Of a DNA stretch of 64,000 bases, positions 61,870 through 64,000 are shown in pieces. Position 1 is the first letter of the stretch; the number at the start of each line of letters is the position of its first letter. Both the position numbers and the translations under genes were made by a program. The DNA lies in assembly GCA_015075375.1 (NCBI GenBank), contig JABTUM010000001.1, positions 2,351,201 through 2,415,200 on the forward strand. The letters run 5' to 3'. A model generated the notes under the pieces. It searched no databases. It saw only the letters and a list, made by a program, of their open reading frames with translations, and was not told where the DNA came from. The DNA comes from Planctomycetota bacterium (GTDB taxonomy: Bacteria; Planctomycetota; SZUA-567; H5-PLA8).

Positions 61870-62472
61870 CTAGCCGCACCCTTCCACATCCATGAAGCCG
61901 TACATAAGAATGTGGCAGACGATCAGTTGCGCGTCCTCGATGTAGCCCATGTGGTCGGCCGGGCAATGAATGTGATGCTGGACCAGAGGCTTAAGCTTCC
62001 CGCCCGCGAAGCCGGAGATGCCGATGGTTTCCAGACCGCGCTCGTTGGCCAGTTCCAGCGCTTTAATCACATTCTTCGAGTTCCCGCTTGCCGAAATGGC
62101 GATCGCCACGTCGCGCTTCTGCGCGTAATTGTCGAGCTGTTCGCTGAAAACCTTGTCGTAACTGTCGTCGTTGGCCAGCGCCGTAATCCACGGGACGTTA
62201 TCGGTCAGTGAAAGCACGCGAAAACGCTTCTCGCGGCCACGGCTGCAGCCTTTGCCCAGATCGACCGCAACGTGCGATGCGAGCGCCGCACTGCCTCCGT
62301 TGCCGAAGACGAAGACTTGACGCGCTTCGGCGCGCGCACGATGCAGCGCGCCGCCCGCGGCCTCGATCTCCTTCGGATCCATCCGTCCCAGCACCTCGAT
62401 CAAGCGCTTGAGGTAATTCGCCGCGTACCCCGCGGTGACCGGATTATGCGCCGTCGTCTTCAATTCCGGCAT
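61870..62472 (-). CDS. SIS-domain phosphosugar isomerase (GmhA/DiaA-like)
   Basis: 200 residues with the SIS fold: VFVFGNGGSAALASHVAVD contains the phosphosugar-binding Ser, and IAISASGNSKNVIKALELA the second phosphate loop; TIGISGFAGGKL and MGYIEDAQLIVCHIL close it. It resembles sedoheptulose-7-phosphate isomerase GmhA, the first step to heptose for lipopolysaccharide or capsule, but DiaA-like proteins share the fold. ATG 62472 has AGGAG 6 bases upstream; a longer frame is not supported. Lies between the ROK kinase and the ABC ATPase in one run. Confidence 0.88.
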   Translation of the reverse strand: MPELKTTAHNPVTAGYAANYLKRLIEVLGRMDPKEIEAAGGALHRARAEARQVFVFGNGGSAALASHVAVDLGKGCSRGREKRFRVLSLTDNVPWITALANDDSYDKVFSEQLDNYAQKRDVAIAISASGNSKNVIKALELANERGLETIGISGFAGGKLKPLVQHHIHCPADHMGYIEDAQLIVCHILMYGFMDVEGCG

Positions 62473-62509
62473 GTCAGGCTCCTGTAGCAGAGGATTCGAG
62501 CATCCGCCC

Positions 62510-63460
62510 TTACCCATGTTCCGCGTCGAGGCGGTCCCATGCAAGCGCCGCTGCGCCCAGAAGCGGCGAGAACTGGCCCAGCGCGGCGGGACGCACTTCG
62601 GCGCGTCCCCGCAGGACCAAGGGCAGATACCCTTCGATGCGCGCGCGCAGCGGTTCGAAAAGCGCCTCGCCGGCTTGCGTGACTCCGCCTCCCAGAACCA
62701 CCAGCGGCAGGTCGAGGACACACAAGATGGACGCCACGCCCCACGCGAGCGCGCCGACGGCGCGGTCGCGCACAGGCCGCGCCCATGCCTCTCCGCGCAC
62801 AGCGGCCGCAAATACATCGCCTGCGTTAAAGCCTTCCGCGGCTTCACGCTCCGCTGCCTTCAGCGCTTCGCGCCCTGCCAATTCTATGGCGCGGCCGCTG
62901 GCGAGGCTCTCAACGCAGCCACGTTTACCGCAGGCGCAAACCGGCGCGCTCGGATCGTCGGGACAGACCGGAATATGCCCAAACTCCGCTGCCAATCCGT
63001 GCGCGCCTCGGAACGGCTTGCCTTTCCAAACGAAGCCGCCGCCCACGCCGGTGCTGACCGTGAAGTAGGCCAGATCGCGCCCACGCACATCAGGAGCATA
63101 ACGGTATTCGCCGTACGCGCCGAGGTTTGCGTCGTTATCCACGGCACAAGGCAAAGAAAATTCCGAGCTCACCATGCCGGCCAAATCCACATGCTCCCAC
63201 CCGGATACATGCATCGAATGAATGCGTCCGTCCGTACCCACTGGTCCGCCAAAGCTCACGCCGATGGCGAGCGGTGCGTGCTCCGGGTGAGCCGCCCGCA
63301 GCTCGCGCGCGGCCTGGATCATCCGTTCAAGCCAGCCCCGGCCGTCGGCTTCGGCGGGACGGTCCCGAACTTCCAGCGCCAACCTCGAACCGTCGCGCCC
63401 CACCAGCGCGCAGCGCGCCCGGGTGCCGCCAAAATCGAACGCCAGTACACAGGAAGCCAT
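62510..63460 (-). CDS. ROK family sugar kinase
   Basis: Phosphorylates a hexose or aminosugar. LAFDFGGTRARCALVG is the phosphate-binding loop, VDNDANLGAYGEYRY carries the catalytic Asp region, TVSTGVGGGFVWKGKPF follows, and the zinc-binding cysteines sit in CACGKRGCVE. 316 residues is typical. Glucokinase is the commonest function, but N-acetylmannosamine or allose kinase cannot be excluded. Followed by the SIS gene with 37 bases between. Confidence 0.9.
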   Translation of the reverse strand: MASCVLAFDFGGTRARCALVGRDGSRLALEVRDRPAEADGRGWLERMIQAARELRAAHPEHAPLAIGVSFGGPVGTDGRIHSMHVSGWEHVDLAGMVSSEFSLPCAVDNDANLGAYGEYRYAPDVRGRDLAYFTVSTGVGGGFVWKGKPFRGAHGLAAEFGHIPVCPDDPSAPVCACGKRGCVESLASGRAIELAGREALKAAEREAAEGFNAGDVFAAAVRGEAWARPVRDRAVGALAWGVASILCVLDLPLVVLGGGVTQAGEALFEPLRARIEGYLPLVLRGRAEVRPAALGQFSPLLGAAALAWDRLDAEHG

Positions 63461-63508
63461 GTGGGAGAATTACCGCGAGCGGAAAGGGATGCAAGCGCAG
63501 GGGCCTTG

Positions 63509-64000
63509 TCAATCACTCTGAACTTTGCGATAAATCACGATATCCTGAACCGATACAAATCGGTCCCGACCGCACCAATTTCCGTAATGAATCGGCTCGA
63601 CCAATTCGAGCCCTGCTTCCAAGGCCCAGGTGCGCACATTGGATTCGCTGAAGGCAATGGCCGCTTCGGGTTTACCTTCGAAGGCATACATGCCTCCTTC
63701 TGTTGGGTATTTAAAATGAAACTTGGATGTCGCGCCCGTTTGCAAGCGCACCGATTCTTCGTTTAGGATAAAGTAGGTAATGAAAGCAGTCCCGCCGGGT
63801 TTCAATACTCGGCTGATTTGCGAGAGGTAGTTCTTCATGTCGGGAGCGAGCAAGTGCGTGAACACGGAGGATAATATTATGAAATCAAACGTTTCATTCT
63901 CGAACGGGAAGATAAACGAGGAAGCCTGCTCCTTGCCCAAGGGATTGTAGGAAGCGTTGTAAATATCGCAGTGCAGGAATTGAAAATGGACATGCCGAGG
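63509..64000 (-). CDS. Class I SAM-dependent methyltransferase, 5' part missing
   Basis: Minus-strand frame open to the window edge; only the C-terminal ~163 residues are present. FQFLHCDIYNASYNP and FDFIILSSVFTHLL are the acidic-strand and following motif, ISRVLKPGGTAFITYFIL the strand that follows, so the SAM-binding loop must lie outside the window. The sequence is clearly lower in GC than the ROK gene next to it, which suggests different ancestry. It ends 48 bases before that gene. Confidence 0.82.
   Translation of the reverse strand, partial: PRHVHFQFLHCDIYNASYNPLGKEQASSFIFPFENETFDFIILSSVFTHLLAPDMKNYLSQISRVLKPGGTAFITYFILNEESVRLQTGATSKFHFKYPTEGGMYAFEGKPEAAIAFSESNVRTWALEAGLELVEPIHYGNWCGRDRFVSVQDIVIYRKVQSD

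Noticed and set aside
61870..62847. Longer SIS frame with ~125 extra N-terminal residues
   Set aside because: The extra part overlaps the ROK kinase gene and is low-complexity; ATG 62472 has a good ribosome-binding site.
1..64000. CRISPR arrays, insertion sequences, prophage or defence genes, tRNA and rRNA genes
   Set aside because: No direct-repeat spacing, transposase, phage, or RNA-gene pattern was seen on reading the intergenic gaps; small RNAs cannot be excluded by eye.

Overview
The window is about 64 kb of high-GC DNA (mostly 60-70% by eye) from a bacterial chromosome, most likely a member of the Planctomycetota. That placement is an inference from gene style: Hanks-type Ser/Thr kinases fused to PA14 ectodomains, a PA14 plus NPCBM protein, a large VWA/amidotransferase-fold membrane protein, and several secreted proteins opening with the same short HEAT-like module. 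Housekeeping genes (topA, scpA, lysC, gatB) are intact and there are no insertion sequences, phage genes, CRISPR arrays, tRNAs or rRNAs that I can see, so this looks like ordinary chromosome with one accessory locus.

Layout. 0-10 kb: end of a beta-propeller gene, topA, a secreted transglutaminase-like protein, a DsbD-type reductant transporter, and a secreted two-domain parvulin isomerase. 10-22.6 kb is a long minus-strand run: lysC, kinase-PA14, zinc-ribbon-PA14-NPCBM, CYTH protein, M50 protease, a second membrane-linked kinase, scpA and a cobalamin adenosyltransferase. 22.8-25.8 kb has small plus-strand genes (cupin-like protein, secreted HEAT-like protein, M55 D-aminopeptidase, zinc-ribbon protein).

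25.9-40.7 kb is a collinear surface-polysaccharide locus: wecA-like initiating transferase, wecB, polymerase-like and flippase-like membrane proteins, glycosyltransferases, a methyltransferase, a two-domain oxidoreductase, a heparinase II/III-like protein, another glycosyltransferase and wecC. WecB and WecC together would supply UDP-ManNAcA. The GC content dips to about 50% in its middle, suggesting patchwork acquisition.

40.7-54 kb holds mostly single genes: a zinc-ribbon/phytanoyl-CoA-dioxygenase-like fusion, a ChbG/HpnK deacetylase, small and large secreted proteins, an anchored cyclase-repeat protein, a nucleosidase, OsmC, an RluA pseudouridine synthase and a 1076-residue secreted repeat protein. 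53-64 kb has gatB, an MFS transporter, the VWA membrane protein, a methyltransferase, and a minus-strand group of ROK sugar kinase, SIS isomerase, ABC ATPase and anchored TAXI-type binding protein, ending in a truncated methyltransferase.

The most interesting structure is the adjacent pair at 15-21 kb: a receptor kinase and a non-kinase membrane protein that appear to share a duplicated ectodomain. Promoter and terminator calls are by eye and tentative.
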